Part shown: piece by piece, positions 38,891-50,596 of the stretch | How the letters are laid out: the number at the start of each line of letters is the position of its first letter | Position numbering within the stretch: position 1 is the stretch's first letter | Assembly: GCA_029931535.1 (NCBI GenBank) | Contig: JAQPZY010001620.1 | Coordinates: 1 to 64,000, forward strand | Reading direction: 5' to 3' | Length of the DNA: 64,000 nt | Source of the DNA: Margaritifera margaritifera | Lineage: Eukaryota; Mollusca; Bivalvia; Unionida; Margaritiferidae | Position numbers and translations under genes: made by a program | The notes under the pieces: generated by a model | Databases searched by the model: none | Told to the model about the DNA's origin: nothing | Seen by the model: only the letters and a program-made list of their open reading frames with translations

Positions 38891-40260
38891 TAGCCTGGTA
38901 CCCTGGCCTCCCATGATGCTCTGCACACGAGGCCAGGCAAGCACTGTTGAATGGCCGATACCGGCGAGAAAATTAAAGACGGTGGAAGTAATTCATAAAT
39001 GCGTTTGCAATAAAGAAACAGAATTCAATTAGTTATTTCCAGCTATGTCGCAATGTCGCCACCGGCCTTTTCGTTAAAGAAGTACTGAGTGTTTAAAGTG
39101 TACGCAGTACTGTCATTTTCAGCCATTATGCATGACTTGGCATTATGCATGACTTGGGGGGGGGGGGGGAGGGTTGCCGTGAGAGATTGCGCAATTGTAT
39201 GGTTGTGCTTTAATTGTGTCAGAGATGCTTTATCTAAATGCAAGTTTTATCTATTGTGTTTTACCATTATTTCACATCAAGTTTCAACATTTTCGAATAT
39301 ACCGACTGCCCTATCATGCAGAATACTTGTATTTTAAAATGCATTAATGGAACAGATAATGGGGTAGGGGTGAGTGGAATTAGGTTGGTAATGTAATAGA
39401 TACCTATTTATGCAATTCAATTTATGGAGAAGAATGTTTGGTCAGAATATTTGACACACACACAAAAAGCACAACCACACGATTTCGCAATCTCTCACTG
39501 TTCTCTCCCCACCATCACCACAAACTCGCACATAAAAGCTGAAAATGACAGATTATATAGTGACACTTTAAAGAAGCACTCAGTACTTCTTTAATTTGAC
39601 ATAGTTGTGCCTAACATAACCAAAAAGCCGGTGGCGACACAGCTGGAAATAACTTATTGAATGATATTTCTTTATTGCAAAGCATTTTTTCATTACTTCC
39701 ACCTTCTTGAATTTCTCCATTCAGCAGGTATCACGGTAAAAATTGCGGAAGCCCAGGGGGGCGGAGCTTTAGGTGTAGGGGACATTGTTTTCAGAAATAA
39801 ACAATAAAACTAGCTGTCATTGGTGTATTATGTAAGAGTTGTAGTTTCTGTCTGGCTTAAAAAAAAGTTGAGTCTCTTATCAACATGTGAGATTATGTTA
39901 ATTCATATGTAGATCAATTTTTGTATTTTTTAAGATTTTTTAAAAATGTGATACACATCACTGAAAATGTGTCTGAAAATGTGTCTGTTATAACTGGATA
40001 ACTCTTACCAATGTCTAGCTAGAGCAGAGTTATCTCTCTTAAATGCAATGGAGTACCTGGTTCTGTCCTTGTCAAATTGACAATCTAATATTGCTCTCTA
40101 TGACAGTGTGTGACACGCATGCTAAAGTAGGAGAGAAGGTATATTTATTTCACCAAAAATTGACATTAAGGTCTATGGAAAAACAATTGGTACCGTTATA
40201 CCAGCAGTGCCTACCTAGCCTCATGTGCAGAGCATCATGGGAGGCCAGGATACCAGGATA
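38891..40260. mobile_element. long-TIR (MULE-like) non-autonomous transposon
   Basis: The 10-bp sequence attactaagc flanks it exactly (38881-38890 and 40261-40270). Its ends are inverted copies: TAGCCTGGTACCCTGGCCTC from the left, TATCCTGGTATCCTGGCCTC from the right on the other strand. The arms stay similar for about 330 bp (to about 39220 and from about 39450), including 'gttatttccagct(a/g)tgtcgc' and 'gtgagagattgcg'. No transposase is present. Long arms with 9-11-bp duplications suggest Mutator-type elements; this class is inferred. The right arm is split by a 476-bp insertion. Confidence 0.85.
39727..40202. mobile_element. 476-bp TIR element nested in the right arm
   Basis: Ends are inverted repeats GGTATCACGGTAAAAATTG and GGTATAACGGTACCAATTG; agca flanks it on both sides (39723-39726 and 40203-40206). 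The left arm of the host element shows the empty site (cattcaacagtgc in reverse orientation). No protein; superfamily not assigned. Confidence 0.8.
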
Positions 40261-40302
40261 ATTACTAAGCCAATATAGAGGCATATTTTTGTCTCACAGA
40301 AG

Positions 40303-41562
40303 TAGCCGAGTGAAAGTACGGAATCGCAGTACTTTTTCCCCCATGATGCACAGCGCCCATTAGGCTGATTCCATGCCTCCTACACTCGCTACTACGCACT
40401 CCGCTACAAGACTAGCAAATTGGGAGACAGATTTTGCTAGTTACCAGCATATAATATTGGCTTCCCTATTTTTATAGGCTGGCGATCGGAACATCGCTCT
40501 ACCATTTCCGTCAGGTCGTGAAATAACCTCGGAAGTAGTTGTAGGAATACACATCAATTTGATGTAATTGGTGATTCGCCTTTGGTTGAGTACACCACAC
40601 ATGTTATGACAGCAAAAGCCGAGAATATTCGATTCTGACTTTGTCTCATTCCGCCGCCATAGTATCGCATATGAATGAAATCTAGTTCTCAATGGCGACG
40701 AATTACATTGAAGACTTATTTCTCTACTTGACGGAAAAGGCCGAGGATATTCCGATTGATAGGCGGGTGTGGGGTATCAGCGAACGTTCATTAAGGCAAG
40801 AGTTAGGTGTCGTTAGGCGAATCCTACGCTAACAATCCTACTCTGCGGGCTGCAAGTCACTGACGTTAGGTGGCAAAAGCTAACAGGTAGCTGGCCGTAA
40901 GCAATGCATGCAAATAATGTTTCGATAATGGAAGAGTTTGGCAACCGAGACATGTAAACAGAGTCTCGGAGAATCTAGATACACGGTTAATTTACCTTGA
41001 ATTTCGTCCTAGTGACGTGTACTTAGACGTATTTACTCGACGATATTGACTAAATATACATTTTCTGTGAGCAAGAAATGTTTATTTGTTATTTTTCACG
41101 AGCATGGTTAAAAATTCAGGAAATTAAATCCTATGGCAACCATTTGTCCACCATGCTAAAACTTCACCTGAGGGGACAGGTCGTACAGTAATGATAGTTA
41201 GCCTTCTGAACTGACAGGGCATAACGCCATCCTGACTAAAAGCATCCCAGACAGGGTCGCGAAACGGTCCTCCCGTTTCGTAACCCTTACATGCCCTAAA
41301 ACAGCATTGTGCAATTTCGTGATCATACTGGATCCTGAAACAACAACCTATCTGTTTTCCTTTCACTTTATACGGCCACAAAAGAACACAGTAAAGTTTC
41401 CTAGCCAGAATTGATTGTGCTTTTCTTAATCGCTTTAAAGTCAAAACCATTTCTAAACTGTTGATTTTGCATCAACTATTGATTTTCGATTAAACCTAAA
41501 ATTAGTTTTAAGCGGTAAATGTACCTGTTGCAAAACCTCACGATGCCGTTATTTACTGTAAT

Positions 41563-41649
<87 letters not shown>

Positions 41650-42335
41650 AAGCAAAATCCTTTATCATCAATTCATCGTACAGTAGTACTATGTTTGTCA
41701 GGAACTACTTTCTTTATACAAATTATTATTTATTATATTTACACAGCTATACGTTAATATTTTTATTTACTTTACGACACGGCCGGCATAAATTGCAAAG
41801 CAGCTTGCACCTTTAAAAGCAGATAAAGTAACAATCAAGCTGCTCTAATACAAAACGGTTCCCTGCCGCTTCAGGACTTTGCAAGGCCGCGAACCGACCC
41901 AGTGCAGTTTCAAGGCTAGGCAAAGGAAAATGAAAACAGCAAGGTTACGAAACTACCCGCGGACTTTTCAGGACCAGGTAACTGGCAGTGGGCGGTTTCA
42001 TGACCATGTAGAGGTTTCCGGACGTTCCATTGCCGTCTTATGACCTGGTCCTGAAGTGCAAAGTGGATAGGTGTCGTGTCCAAACGGCGCTGGTCGCGAG
42101 ACAGCCTTTAATAACGAAATTATTATATGCCTTTATCTTTTGCAATCCAGTATGCACAAATTATGAGGGAATGCCGAATTTGAAATTTACAGTCCTTCAA
42201 GGAAAGAGCTGAAATGTTTACTGTTGGACCGCTTTGCCCCTTGTATCAAACAGAAGTTAATCAGAAACAAGTAAGCGTGTGCTATTTACTGAGACACGAA
42301 ATCTTGGTCCCAAGGTTTCGAACCTAACTTGAAAT
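40303..42335. other. no gene recognised; (AT)n tract and short inverted repeat
   Basis: Holds (AT)n at 41571-41646 and a 13-bp inverted repeat (ttcaggaccaggt / acctggtcctgaa, 41967-42054). A 45-codon plus frame at 40693-40830 starts well (ctcaATGGCGACG) and a 108-codon minus frame lies at 41124-41450, but neither shows a known family or splice sites. The part just below 42336 should include the 3' UTR of the CDC25 gene. Confidence 0.45.
41571..41646. repeat. (AT)n microsatellite
   Basis: Uninterrupted AT run. Confidence 0.98.
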
Positions 42336-43729
42336 CTACTTTTGATCAACCATATCTGGAATGTCTGCAGCCCAGGACTTGGATTTAACCCGAAAGTGAC
42401 GCAGTTCTCCTGTGTGGTCGTTGTGGATCATGGGTGTGTAATTATCCGGTTCACACAGTTCCTTCAAAAGGAAAACAAGAGCAACAAGTCAGTATATGTA
42501 GTTAAGAAAGTCAGAAACTTCATGTCGAAAAGAATTTGTTTTCAAAGGCGCCATGGCCGCCCCAAATTGTTTAGCATATTATAAATGTTGAGATTTTTGA
42601 CCTCCCTACTCAGATTTAAAAAATGACCCACTGTCGCCGAAAAAGTCGCCCTAAGTAAAAGATCTTTCCGACAACCCTGTTTATCCTGTGCTTACGTATT
42701 GCACGACTAACACAATTCTGTTCACAAAGCCATTAGTAAGAATGACAGTAGATGAGATAGAAGGATACAAAATTATTGAAAAATATAAGCAAATATACTG
42801 AAATAAAGGTCAAGACTTAGGCTAGTAGACTTACATAAGGCATGAGGTGCCAATGTTTTGAACACAGAAACCAAGTGCAAAGTGTTGCTTCACCGTGATA
42901 TCAACTATATAATTAGGGATCTAGTTACTCCACGATAAACAGCAGAATGCGGGTGCCCTTTTAAGAATATATTTTACGCAACTATTTGACGCGTTTAATT
43001 TTGTGACGTCAGACGTAGAAAAACTTCGAATTCGAAGGTGCTGCTTTAATACAAGTTTTTCGTGATTTTAATAAAAATCTTTGTACCAATTATTTTATGT
43101 ATAATGTATGTACCCGGTATGGCAATAAGTTCATAAACGTCCCTTGTATTCCGACAAACGTTTTCACATAGCAAACGGTGTATTCTTTTTTCTTATGTTT
43201 ACTTTGTATGACTCGAATAATGCCTTATAGCCGGCATCGAGGAGATTGACTTCTGGGTAATGGAGTTGTGGCCAGTTCTGCTTGTGAAGGTCCCTGTCTT
43301 GACTGCGTAGAAACCGATACCTGTGATAGGAAAACAGCATTTTAGTTATTCTTTTTTAACAAATAAAACGGGTTAATTTGCTTTTTCCTTGATTTTTATA
43401 AAGAAAATAATGACTCATCAATAAGTTTTTTCTTCAATGTCGTGCTCAATTGATGTTCACTAGCCATTCTTTGGTGGTACGTTGTTACACGAATCACTCT
43501 ACTTTGTGACCGATTTTGATGATAGTCAGGTTGAAAAAGGACACACATATATTCTAAATGTTGGACAAAAAGCCTTTGGTATCTTTTCTAATAATACTCA
43601 CAATTTAGGCTCTCTTTCAGAGGAGAATTCGCAGTGGAAAATGAGAATGACATTTTCGTCGACAGACAGGTCTCGAAGGCGATGGAGAAACTCTTGGATT
43701 TGCTCTGGGCGGAACAAATTCACTGCACC
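42336..43729 (-). CDS. cdc25: CDC25-type M-phase inducer phosphatase, last three exons
   Basis: Dual-specificity phosphatase that removes inhibitory phosphates from cyclin-dependent kinases. Three minus-strand exons join in phase. Exon A, 43729-43602, carries GAVNLF and VILIFHCEFSSER, the CX5R catalytic loop (nucleophile Cys, Arg). It follows a ctctgcag acceptor and ends AAATT|GTGAGT. Exon B, 43320-43203, follows cctatcacag; the join makes KLYRFLRSQDRD, then WPQLHYPEVNLLDAGYK, ending TACAAA|GTAAAC. Exon C, 42461-42336, follows ccttttgaag and reads LCEPDNYTPMIH, then HFRVKSKSWAADIPDM, ending in TAG. This matches the CDC25 catalytic C-terminus in order and length. The residue after the loop arginine is Glu where vertebrate members have Gly. 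The frames are intact, so the gene may be live. Upstream exons with the rest of the rhodanese fold and the regulatory N-terminus were not found; they should lie above 43729. Confidence 0.93.
42462..43202 (-). other. CDC25 intron between exons B and C
   Basis: GT (43202-43201) to AG (42463-42462), 741 bp, joining two codons in phase 0. No other gene or element recognised inside. Confidence 0.85.
43321..43601 (-). other. CDC25 intron between exons A and B
   Basis: Donor GTGAGT (43601) to acceptor tcacag (43321), 281 bp, phase 2: TT from exon A and G from exon B form one leucine codon. The plus-strand open frame across this region is a shadow. Confidence 0.85.
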
Positions 43730-45017
43730 CTGCAGAGTCAGAAAAATATAAAAGCTTTCAAACAGAACCATTTAGTAATCTGTAGATATGCTTGAAGTGG
43801 GAGAACAATAGATTAATGGGAACTAACTGATGTAGTAAGCAAGGTTATGATGAATAATTAATCTCTAGTTGCGACCACACCCTCGTCAAGAGTTCTCTCC
43901 CCCCACCCCCACCCCCATAGTCGGGTTGGTGGTGTTAATTGGAAGCTTTTTACAGTATATTATTGAAGTGTACGATTTTGACTTCTAAGCTGTATGCACT
44001 TAACATCGATAATGCAATGCCAAATACTGTTCAACCTAGCAAAATGGGTTGTCTCCCATGAACCGGTCGCACCCTGAGTCCAAGCATATTTCAATATTTC
44101 ATTACATCACGGATAGACGGGAAATTAATTTGTAAATTAAAACAAGCATGAGTCATATGGATCGGCGTTTGAGCCCCTTATTTTCAATAAATAACGTACA
44201 AAGTAAAATTTCGACCGGTACAGTAGAGTGTTACTACAATGTAAACCAATAATACCATAATACAAACCACTGCTATATTCACTGTTTTCTTTGTGTTTGT
44301 GTTCCCTAACATGATGTCTACCTGACGTCATATTGTTTGAGTACCAATCTGCAATCCGTCTAAGTATTTTAACGTTTGAGCTCTTTACTGCAAATGTACG
44401 AACGGCTAAGCAAGATGCATTAAAACAAATTGTGACTCGTATTAACGATTAGCTTTTTCATGACAGGTGCGATACAACTGAGATGAAATTCATTAACACC
44501 ACTGCTTTCTAAACGTTTATCCTCTAAGGGTCAGCCACGTTTTAAATAGTCGTCAGAATGATTTTGATTTCATTTTATTTAAAGTGCAATGTTGAAAAGC
44601 CACCCACACCCTCTTGAGGCTTAAATCCTATGTTAGAAATATTCATTGAAATTATTCACCAATTTATTAGAACAGTGTTATATCTATATTTATTGTGAAT
44701 AAACGCAGTAAGATTTTCAGGGATGCTACAAATCTAAGATAGTTCAAATTCTGGCACATGTCTTGATATTACAGATAACGCAGGCTATCAACACCCAACA
44801 ATGTTACAAAATTCCCTAAACCAAGGACTATACAATTTGGTTTTACGCAAAGCGAGGGTAAACACTTTTCACGTCTTGTTCTATTAGTAGTCTGATATCT
44901 TCTGACTGAAAACAAGGCATACAAGTTACATTTTTCCGAAACGCGTGTTTTGGCTCTAGATATTTGAGAGGGCAGAATAGGATGGTGCATACTTAAATTA
45001 TTATTGCACCGTGATAC

Positions 45018-45177
45018 GGCGGGCGTATTTTTTTTTTTTTTTTTTTTGAAAAAACGATAGATCCAATGTCCAATGTTAGAATTGTCTCTTGACAGATTTC
45101 AGTGTCAAAATAGTACTACTCAGGCACAAAGCTAAGATATCTGACATACAAAAAAAAAAAAAAAAAAAAAACCCGCC
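45018..45177. repeat. T-tract/A-tract bounded inverted repeat
   Basis: Begins ggcgggcgta followed by ~20 T and ends with ~22 A followed by cccgcc, so the outer 6 bp and the homopolymers pair. The middle (~100 bp) shows nothing. No target duplication found. Confidence 0.5.
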
Positions 45178-45540
45178 AACTAAGCTCTAGGTTTTATAGA
45201 ATTAATGCAATTTACCCCATGAAAAAAAAACTGTTCTTCAATATATTGGAGTGCAAGTTTTTGAAAAAGTACAAAACTAAAGACACAGAGCCTTCTAGTT
45301 CACTTAATCAATTTGACTAAGGTAAGACATTGAGAGGTATCTTAAAACAGGAACAGATAAATAATGATTTAAATACAAGTCATTATATAGGAAGATCAAA
45401 GGTGTTTGTTTGTCTCTCTGTCGATATTACAAAGCATACCCTACATTTCGTCAACTAAGGTTAGTGTACTTTCTACATCGTACGCGGCGTTAAGAAAGAT
45501 AAATAAAGCGCTATAAAAGTACATCGAAGAGGGTTCATGA

Positions 45541-45546
<6 letters not shown>

Positions 45547-45607
<61 letters not shown>

Positions 45608-45844
45608 GTCATTATTATTATTAATATGATTATTGCTATCAATTTTTTCATGATGTTCGCGAGAGGAGTGAACGATCTGATTACCGAAATGGGTGAGTGT
45701 CAGTGAGAGAGAGAGAGAGAGAGTGTGTCATTATTATTATTATTATTAATATTATTATTAAGAGCAGCAATATTTAGTGACAGTTTTTCAATCTAACACA
45801 TTGGGAAGGGTTCATGATTATGAGAGAGAAAAAAGACGAGAAAG

Positions 45845-45884
<40 letters not shown>

Positions 45885-45941
45885 TGATATGCGAGATATA
45901 CATGGGTAATCGAAAGTCCGACAGTATCTTAAAGCTGAACA

Positions 45942-45998
<57 letters not shown>

Positions 45999-46000
45999 GG
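45547..46000. repeat. microsatellite cluster (GA)n, (ATT)n, (GT)n(GA)n
   Basis: (GA)n at 45547-45602 and 45707-45724, (ATT)n at 45730-45760 and 45847-45880, and (GT)n followed by (GA)n at 45943-45998. Confidence 0.95.
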
Positions 46001-47059
46001 AGATAATATATATTTATTCTACTTGAAACAAGAAATAAAAAAAACATATAAAGTAACTTTTTTGGTGTATTTTCCTTATGCAATATTAAAATTACACCCC
46101 ACCCACCCTAAAAAAATTCACATATAAAGGAACAATTCCCCTTTTTAGGGTACAAGCTCACAAGATTTAATACAATCCAAGTTTAGATGTAAGGATATCA
46201 CAAAATCCGGTACTTTACTGCCAGTTGGGCGACTGGGGGTTATATTTTTCATTTATTCCACAAAAGTCCATTTTTTGTCTTATAATTTCACCGCAGAATA
46301 AATAATGAAATGGTTCGTTATGTTTCACTTGAATCTGTACAAAGTAGTAGTAAATGTACTCACGTAGTTCCAAAGGTAAATTCATAAACAGTCCATTCAA
46401 AGGAATGTCTTTTTGATGGAATAGTGATACGTTTGCCAAATGGAATAATCATAACAGTAACTCACACATGACAGGTCGTGAAGAAGTCTCTTCTTGAAGG
46501 ATACTTCTTTAAAAGTTTTGTGCATTCTTGTAAGTCATGAACTTTTTCCTGGACTTCATTTCATGGAATTCTGTGTAAAGCACCAACCTTGTAGCTAGAT
46601 GCCGCGGAATCCAAAGTCTTCGTTATGGATATGGGCGATTGATAAAATACTGACCATTTGAACAATGTCAAACTAATCAATATTCTTATAGCATTCAGAT
46701 ACCAAGGGTTAAAACGTCTATGTTCTTTGAGTTATGCAAATCAGAACTTATGAACAGGTATTTTACGATTGCAGTGCATACGTACTAAGAAATTTTATTA
46801 ATCACACTAAAGACGTCATGTACTATAAACTTGTGAGTGCGTGTGTACTGGAAAACGGCAAAATTGGATAGAATTATTTGTCACTAAATGACAGAGCAAT
46901 TGTAGCATTTATCGGTTCAAGTCAGTATTTTTCACCTAGACATTTTGACACACAGAAAGTGTGAAAATGCTACTGTATCGGACGACGGTATGAAACAGCT
47001 ACTGTATCGAGTGACGCTTGAAAGGACGGTACTCTAGTCTAGCTACGAGTGACGAGTGT

Positions 47060-47062
<3 letters not shown>

Positions 47063-47096
<34 letters not shown>
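47063..47096. repeat. (GA)n microsatellite
   Basis: About 16 GA units. Confidence 0.95.
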
Positions 47097-47100
<4 letters not shown>

Positions 47101-47387
47101 CTATTTTTCTACTTTTCAAAGCAAAACACAGATAAACTTGCTTTTATGGTATATATTTCTCTTTCAATGAAATTACAACGAAGTTTTTTTTTAAAAAAAA
47201 CGCACAAAAGTACATTGTTTCTTCTTTTACTGTCCTTCCCTTTGAATTTCTTCATCGGCATGGGTTATTATGTTATTTATTCTGCGTATTTCGCTTTGAA
47301 TTTCTTTGCATAAATGGGTTCTTCTTCTGTTTCTTCTTATTCTGCTTCTGAAATTTCCTTATTTTTCTCTTTTTTCATTTTCTTGGG

Positions 47388-47640
47388 GTACGCTGTAGAC
47401 CAATGTCTTTTTGCTTGACAATGATAATAGGTGTCTTTCCTTTTATATGATTTTGTGGATATTCTGGAGCCCAAAGTCCTTTCTCTTGACATGTATAACA
47501 AGTATCATGACTTTTATCTCGAAAGGAGTAATCGGTAGTCTTATTGGAAGTGTGCTTTCGAATGATAGTCTGTAAATCTCTGACGAGAAAGGCAATCTGT
47601 TTTGACTCTTCCATTTTCACAGACGGAAAGCTAAATGGAT
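47388..47640 (-). pseudogene. possible retroelement gag zinc-knuckle remnant
   Basis: The minus frame contains DTCYTCQEKGLWAPEYPQ, laid out like a CCHC knuckle (C-x2-C-x4-H-x4-C) but with the histidine and last cysteine replaced by Leu and Tyr. The frame is open for about 80 codons up to a GA microsatellite. No protease or polymerase is nearby. Speculative. Confidence 0.25.
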
Positions 47641-47668
47641 ATATTCGCTTACGCAGGGGTACTATTAT

Positions 47669-47670
<2 letters not shown>

Positions 47671-47727
<57 letters not shown>
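47671..47727. repeat. (GA)n microsatellite
   Basis: About 28 GA units. Confidence 0.97.
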
Positions 47728-47729
<2 letters not shown>

Positions 47730-47856
47730 GGTATCATAGGCAAATCAAACACGATTAATTTACAGCTATGACAAAAATAGGGTTACCTAATGTTAGTTTC
47801 TCTTTGTCCTATAATACGGTAAAAATGGTGTCCTACTTGTATTACTTCTTACACTC

Positions 47857-47857
<1 letters not shown>

Positions 47858-47890
<33 letters not shown>

Positions 47891-47907
47891 TAATGACTTT
47901 TATTGCC

Positions 47908-47950
<43 letters not shown>

Positions 47951-47990
47951 TAACAATAATAAATAATAATAATAACAATAATAATAATAT
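47858..47990. repeat. (AAT)n microsatellite
   Basis: Two AAT tracts, 47858-47890 and 47911-47990, the second interrupted by AAC units. Confidence 0.95.
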
Positions 47991-48329
47991 TGTTATGGTA
48001 TGTTGAGTAAGATCCTTGATAAGGCAGAATATTAAATAAACAGGGTCCTGGATAGTAGATAAATGGACTTTTAATACCTCTCTTTTTCACACACACACTT
48101 CTCTTAAAGGTTGTTAGTTTCATTTGGAAGGGTTTTATATGGTCTGTAGCCTGTTGAGTAAGGTTTACTCTGTAGTGTTGTAGTGGATACTGAAGGAGGT
48201 AGAGTAGGTATGTTATAAAGGGAGGTAACTAAGTGGTTTATAGAAGGGGCTAGATGCTTTTTACTTAATTTATAAGAGAAATAATGAAGCGGTATGTGGG
48301 GTTAGTGATGTTAGTTTTTTTTAGAATGG

Positions 48330-49385
48330 ATAGATAACTGGGTGGTGGATAGTAGATCCTTGGTTGATGGATAGTAGGTCACTGGTTTTTGGATTCTAGT
48401 TCCCTTTTGCTGGATAGTAGATATCTGGTTGTTGGCTAGTATATAACTGGTTGTTGGCAGTAGTTCACTGGTTGTTGAATAGTAGAGATCCCTGGTTGGT
48501 GGACCCTGGGTGCTGGATAGTAAATAACTGGTTGGTGAATAGTAGATAACTGGGGTTTGATAGTAAATAACCGACAGTGTGAGTATATTTCGTCCCGTCC
48601 TTGCACATCCTACCCCATCTTGGGTGATAGTATGTTTGTATGTATGTAAGTATAGAGCGTGTATCAACACTCCTACCATTTTTGTTAGATAGTAGGGTTG
48701 CGTGTTTGGATTGTAAAAGAAAAGTGGTTGCTGGATAGTATATGTGTGTGCTTGGATAGTAACAAAAAAGTAGTTGTTGGATAATAGGTGTGTGTGTCTG
48801 CTTGTAATCAATAAGTGGTTCCTGGCTAGTCGGGGTGTGTGTTTGGATTTTTTTTAAAAACAGTTGCAGGATAGTAGTGGTGCCTAGGTGCTGAATAATA
48901 GATAACTGATTTGAGGACAGCATATAACTGCGTGCTGGATTTTAGACAACTAAATAGTGGATAGTATATAACTGGTTAATGGAGATGCTGATGGTAGTTT
49001 TGTTTGAAAAAAATAGGATAGATAGTTATGGATAGGGCCATTATAGTAGATATTGGTTGGTGGATAGTAGATAATTGGTTTGTTGATTGGAGCTAACTGG
49101 GTGATGGATAGTAGATAATTGGTTTGTGGATAGTAGATAATAGGGTGCTGGGTGTTGATATTAAATAATTAGGCTCTGGATAGTATATAATTGGTCTATG
49201 GATAGTAGGTAACTGGTTGCTGAATATTAGATAACTTTATTTTGATGGTATATATTTGGTTGGCGGACAGTATATAACTGGTTGGTGTATAGTAGATCAC
49301 TGCGTTTTGATAATAGATAATTGGTTAGTGGATAGTATATAACTGGGTGCTGGATATTAGACATTTGGTTTGTGGATAGTAGATA
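48330..49385. repeat. degenerate ~20-27-bp minisatellite
   Basis: More than 40 irregular units built on tggatagtagataactggtt, with many variants (gggtgctgg, atatctggt, gttgttgg). Unit length drifts, and a GT-rich block (gtgtgtgtctgcttg) lies at 48680-48850. The long minus-strand frames here, about 150-166 codons, are periodic translations of the repeat. Confidence 0.9.
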
Positions 49386-50596
49386 ATTAAGTGTTTATAT
49401 GTAAGGATTATGAGAATGGGAGTTTTGTTTTTAAAGAACGGAAGATAGACAATGATGGGGATATTATAGAATGGGGTAGAGATTTTAGCTTTATATAGAA
49501 ATTAGAGTTAGTGTTAGGGTTGTTAGTTTTATTAAGAAGGGGTTTACATTCTATTTTATACATCTTCGTTTACATCCAACTCTGTTCTTATTACGGGCAA
49601 AATAAAAGAACCATACACATAATAAACCTGAAGACGTTGGAACATATGTCATTCATACAGACGACGTCATTGTTCAGGACATCTTTTAAGATACACAACT
49701 TCAATGTACGGCTGTTTCATGTGAATTTCCCGTTTGTCCCCATAAACTTTAGACTCTTTATCCTTATAAAGTTTCGACTATTAATTTTCTCGTGTACATT
49801 TCCCGTTTGTCCCAATAAACGTTTGACCCTATTTGAACGCAGGCCTCCTCTAAAGCATTTCATTTAGAGGGCAAATCAAACTCGCAGTTCTCTTCCGAAC
49901 ACTCAACACTGTTACAAAACAGACCGATTCTCCTGACGTCATAGGGTTTTTCCGTTTTTGAGCGTAGACAGTCACCTCTTGCCATATTATTACAAACCAT
50001 ATGAACCAAGATGGCGCCTATGTTAAATTCTTGTTTGGGTCTATAATCTTTTGACACTATGTAACACAGGAACCCCCGTTGAGCCTTCAAAATATTTCTT
50101 TGTGTTTTTGTCATCTCCAATGTCATTATCAACGCAAGCTTTCACGCAATTATTTCTGTGGTAAATAAGAAAATGAGACGTGACGGAACCTACAATCTAG
50201 AAGATATTTCTCCATATACTATATGAATGCTTCTTAAATCGTGCAGACACCGTTGGCATATGTCACATGTAATGAAATATCTTACATATGACTTACGCTT
50301 ACTATATTAAGCTAACTACGGTTATTGAGAATGTCTTTGTTATGGCACATGTACGTATCAAAAATCAATTAGCGGACGGCTCCAAACATCAGCATCGTTG
50401 TTTTTGTCTGTCTAAAAGTACCCCCATTGTGCTATGCGTCTCTTTAAGTATGTAAATATAAGTGTATTCAATGTGTGGGAACATATCTGTCGTCTATATT
50501 TTATATCATTGTAAAGCTGAAACATGTTTCATCTTTGATGTATTCATATTGGGGATTTAGAAACGCAAACTACATAAAGGACGTAATAAGTTATCT
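49386..50596. other. no gene seen
   Basis: Open frames at 49511-49867 (plus) and 49860-50132 (minus) show no family resemblance and no convincing splice signals. Confidence 0.4.

Larger units (their letters stand above)
37760..40302. repeat. segmental duplication, copy 2 (interrupted)
   Basis: Matches copy 1 in three blocks: 37760-38077, 38266-38450 and 40261-40302. Between them lie a 188-bp hAT MITE, a ~410-bp stretch missing from copy 1, and a 1.37-kb long-TIR element. Confidence 0.85.
43730..47374. other. probable CDC25 5' intron; microsatellite-rich
   Basis: No rhodanese-type exon found on the minus strand. Contains the T/A-tract inverted repeat at 45018-45177 and several microsatellites. 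Confidence 0.4.

Noticed and set aside
43482..43751. 89-codon plus-strand frame
   Set aside because: Shadow of the minus-strand CDC25 exon and intron.
46215..46439. Possible CDC25 upstream exon with donor GTGAGT at about 46362
   Set aside because: No acceptor, and the peptide shows no match to the rhodanese fold or the preceding CDC25 segment.
48311..48923. Minus-strand frames of 152-166 codons
   Set aside because: They cover a degenerate tandem repeat and have repetitive composition without start, splice or family evidence.
50188..50230. Minus-strand peptide LLDCRFRH resembling the CDC25 IDCRYPYE motif
   Set aside because: The neighbouring residues do not continue the motif, GGHI is missing and there is no splice context.
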